7,812 nt of DNA, taken from the NCBI GenBank assembly GCA_030705945.1, contig JAUZPS010000212.1, positions 1 through 7,812 of the forward strand, read 5' to 3'. The notes under the pieces were generated by a model, which ran no database searches, was not told where the DNA came from, and worked only from the letters and a program-made list of their open reading frames with translations. This document shows, in pieces, positions 5,801-7,812 of the stretch (positions are counted from its first letter, which is position 1; the number at the start of each line of letters is the position of its first letter). The DNA is from Bacillota bacterium. GTDB taxonomy: Bacteria; Bacillota; Clostridia; Acetivibrionales; DSM-2933. A program made the position numbers and the translations under genes.

Positions 5801-5862
5801 TCTAATTGATAATGGCTTTGATGTTAGAAAAGAACTCTTCCAATATAAAAAAAGGTGAATTT

Positions 5863-7779
5863 ATGATTATAATAAACTGCAACAACATATGCTTATCATA
5901 TGGGATAAACGAAATATTAAAGGATGTTTCCTTCAGTGTTCAAGATGGCGACAAAGTTGGTATTGTTGGCGTCAATGGAGCTGGGAAATCAACTCTCCTT
6001 AACATATTATGCGGCGAGCTTCAATGCGACAGCGGAGCTATAAATATTTCCAAGACCTATAAGATTGGATACCTACATCAGAATACCGGTCTGGATTCAG
6101 ATAGCTCACTTTTAGATGAGATGCTTTCTGTTTACGAAGATCTTATAAATAAGGAAAACAGGTTAAAAGAACTCGAAATTGAAATCAGCAAGCATGTTTC
6201 AGAAGAACAAACCGCTCAGCTTATGAAAGAATACTCCCGTTTATCTGATGAATATTCCTTAAGCGGAGGCTATGAGTACAGAAGCAAGGTTAAAGGCGTT
6301 CTTAGAGGTCTTGGCTTTAGCGAAAACGAGTTTGATAAAAAGGTTCATATTTTAAGCGGGGGACAGAAAACAAGGCTGGCTCTTGCTAAGCTATTGCTTT
6401 CTGAACCCGATATTATGCTGCTTGACGAGCCTACCAACCATTTAGATATCGAATCCATAACATGGCTTGAAAACTTCCTCAAGAACTTCAGGAAATCTGT
6501 CCTTATTGTTTCCCATGACAGATATTTTCTTGATTCAGTAACAACCAAAACCTTGGAATTGGAAAACAATCACTCCAAGCTATATAATTGTAATTATACC
6601 CAGTTTCTAAAGCAAAAAGCGGCCGATAGAGAGATTCAACAACGACACTTTGAAAATCAACGACGCGAAATAGAGAAAATGGAAGCCTTCATTACCCAGC
6701 AAAAGCAATGGAACCGTGAGAGAAATATTATTGCCGCTGAAAGCCGCCAAAAAGCCATAGATCGAATGGAAAAAGTCAGCAAGCCAACCGATCTGCCAGA
6801 TAAAATAAAAATAAAATTCAGGAAAAGCATGATTAGCGGTAATGATGTTTTATTTGTTGAAGGTCTGACTAAATCTTACCCAGGTCGCAACCTTTTTTCT
6901 AATGTTACCTTTAACCTCAAAAAAGACGAAAGAGTATTCCTATTAGGACCTAACGGCTGCGGAAAATCTACTCTCATGAAGATTCTCATAGGCAAACTCC
7001 AATCTGATTCTGGCGCTGTTGAATATGGCCATAAGGTAAAAGTAGGTTACTATGATCAGGAACTGCAGGACTTGGATGAAAGCAAGACAATACTTGACGA
7101 GCTCCTTGATTCAAACGATGACCTCACTCTCACTCAGGTCAGAACACTGCTGTCATCTTTCCTTTTCAAGGGAGAGGATGTATTAAAGCCGATCTCTGCT
7201 TTAAGCGGAGGTGAACGGAGCAGGGTTTCTCTTTGCAAACTCATTCTGTCTTCATCCAATTTCTTATTATTGGATGAACCTACAAATCACCTGGATATAA
7301 ACTCCAGAGAAGTCCTTGAAGAAGCATTGAGCAATTACGAGGGCACAATTCTTGCGGTATCTCACGATAGATATTTTATCAACAAACTTGCCTCAAGGAT
7401 TCTTGATCTTGATGTTGAATCATTAATTGACTGTAATGGAAACTATGACTTCTTTATTGATTACAAAACCAAACTCAAAAAATCAAACGCCGATAATGCC
7501 CAGGAGGTTAATGTTTCGAAGTCAAAATTGGACTATAGGGCTGAAAAAGAGGAGAAGGCAAGAGTCAGAAAGCTTGAGAAGCAATATACTGAGGTTGAGA
7601 ATAAAATTTCTGAGACCGAGAGACGACTTAAGGATATTGACGAGGAAATGTGTGATACAAGCATAGCTTCAGACCATGCAAAGCTTTCGGAGCTTCTTAA
7701 TGAGCAGACGAGTTTAAATAGAATGCTGGAGGAGCTTTATATTCAGTGGGAAAGTATCTCCAGCGAGTTGGGGGTTTAA
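5863..7779 (+). CDS. ydiF: ABC-F family ATPase, YdiF/Uup-like translation factor
   Basis: Soluble protein of two ABC domains and no membrane segments. ABC-F proteins bind the ribosomal E site and rescue or tune translating ribosomes. It has 638 residues. Domain 1: Walker A GVNGAGKST (36-44), LSGGQ (164-168), Walker B to H-loop LLDEPTNHLD (186-195) and SHDRYF (217-222). A charged linker at about 225-315 is the usual P-site tRNA-interacting segment. Domain 2: GPNGCGKST (362-370), LSGGE (447-451), LLDEPTNHLD (469-478), SHDRYF (500-505). Residues 551-635 form a charged C-terminal coiled coil, as in Uup and Bacillus YdiF. Length, this tail and the rex neighbour favour YdiF. The start follows AGGTG (5853-5857), 5 bases before the ATG; an in-frame TTG at 5806 is rejected. 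All catalytic motifs are intact. An antibiotic-resistance role cannot be excluded but has no support here. Confidence 0.93.
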   Translation: MIIINCNNICLSYGINEILKDVSFSVQDGDKVGIVGVNGAGKSTLLNILCGELQCDSGAINISKTYKIGYLHQNTGLDSDSSLLDEMLSVYEDLINKENRLKELEIEISKHVSEEQTAQLMKEYSRLSDEYSLSGGYEYRSKVKGVLRGLGFSENEFDKKVHILSGGQKTRLALAKLLLSEPDIMLLDEPTNHLDIESITWLENFLKNFRKSVLIVSHDRYFLDSVTTKTLELENNHSKLYNCNYTQFLKQKAADREIQQRHFENQRREIEKMEAFITQQKQWNRERNIIAAESRQKAIDRMEKVSKPTDLPDKIKIKFRKSMISGNDVLFVEGLTKSYPGRNLFSNVTFNLKKDERVFLLGPNGCGKSTLMKILIGKLQSDSGAVEYGHKVKVGYYDQELQDLDESKTILDELLDSNDDLTLTQVRTLLSSFLFKGEDVLKPISALSGGERSRVSLCKLILSSSNFLLLDEPTNHLDINSREVLEEALSNYEGTILAVSHDRYFINKLASRILDLDVESLIDCNGNYDFFIDYKTKLKKSNADNAQEVNVSKSKLDYRAEKEEKARVRKLEKQYTEVENKISETERRLKDIDEEMCDTSIASDHAKLSELLNEQTSLNRMLEELYIQWESISSELGV

Positions 7780-7812
7780 TGAGACTTTAATTTTAGTGTG
7801 TAAATTCTAAAT

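Noticed and set aside
5806..5862. ABC-F start at TTG 5806
   Set aside because: It lies at the predicted transcription start and has no ribosome binding site; the ATG at 5863 has a good one and begins at the usual family start.
7427..7666. Plus-strand frame inside the C-terminal part of the ABC-F gene
   Set aside because: It overlaps a conserved coiled-coil coding region in another frame and has no start signals.

Overview
This is an AT-rich, low-GC window that looks like a chromosome segment of an anaerobic member of the Firmicutes, most likely the class Clostridia. The reasons are the base composition, the strong AGGAGG-like ribosome binding sites, the aroF-tyrA-aroA order (tyrA next to the EPSP synthase gene, as in Bacillus), and a rex gene beside a YdiF-type ABC-F gene, a neighbourhood also known from Bacillus. 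No rRNA, tRNA, CRISPR array or complete insertion sequence was seen.

Layout. Positions 1-1251 hold no gene that I can support. This stretch is packed with short inverted-repeat elements: two copies of a ~100-bp family (called A here), one of them split by a second element (called B), two degraded imperfect inverted repeats, and a second B copy directly in front of aroF. Positions 1252-4763 hold three same-strand genes of aromatic amino acid synthesis: DAHP synthase (aroF), prephenate dehydrogenase (tyrA, overlapping aroF by 11 bases) and an EPSP synthase homologue (aroA, after a 118-base gap). Positions 4764-5006 hold a third A copy and a long terminator hairpin. Rex (5007-5684, minus strand) and an ABC-F ATPase (5863-7779, plus strand) are divergently transcribed from back-to-back promoters. 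The last 33 bases hold nothing recognisable.

How the genes work together. AroF opens the shikimate pathway, AroA would make EPSP, and TyrA makes the tyrosine precursor 4-hydroxyphenylpyruvate. The steps between AroF and AroA and the chorismate synthase and mutase steps must be encoded elsewhere. Rex is the NADH/NAD+ sensor that represses fermentation and redox genes. The ABC-F protein is a ribosome-associated translation factor, not a transporter.

Most unusual points. (1) AroA is full length and well conserved overall, but nearly every classic active-site signature carries a substitution (N to K92, R to K122, S-A-Q to N167-T168-E169, SS to S235-I236, D/N to G345, DHR to DHS388). Other catalytic residues (K19, R24, D315, E343, R346, H387) are kept. 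(2) Element B is nested inside element A, and a 97%-identical second copy forms the aroF leader. (3) A Rex-box-like palindrome sits on the rex -35 region and beside the ABC-F -35 box. (4) TyrA has Asn-Arg-Ser where NAD-type family members carry an acidic residue.
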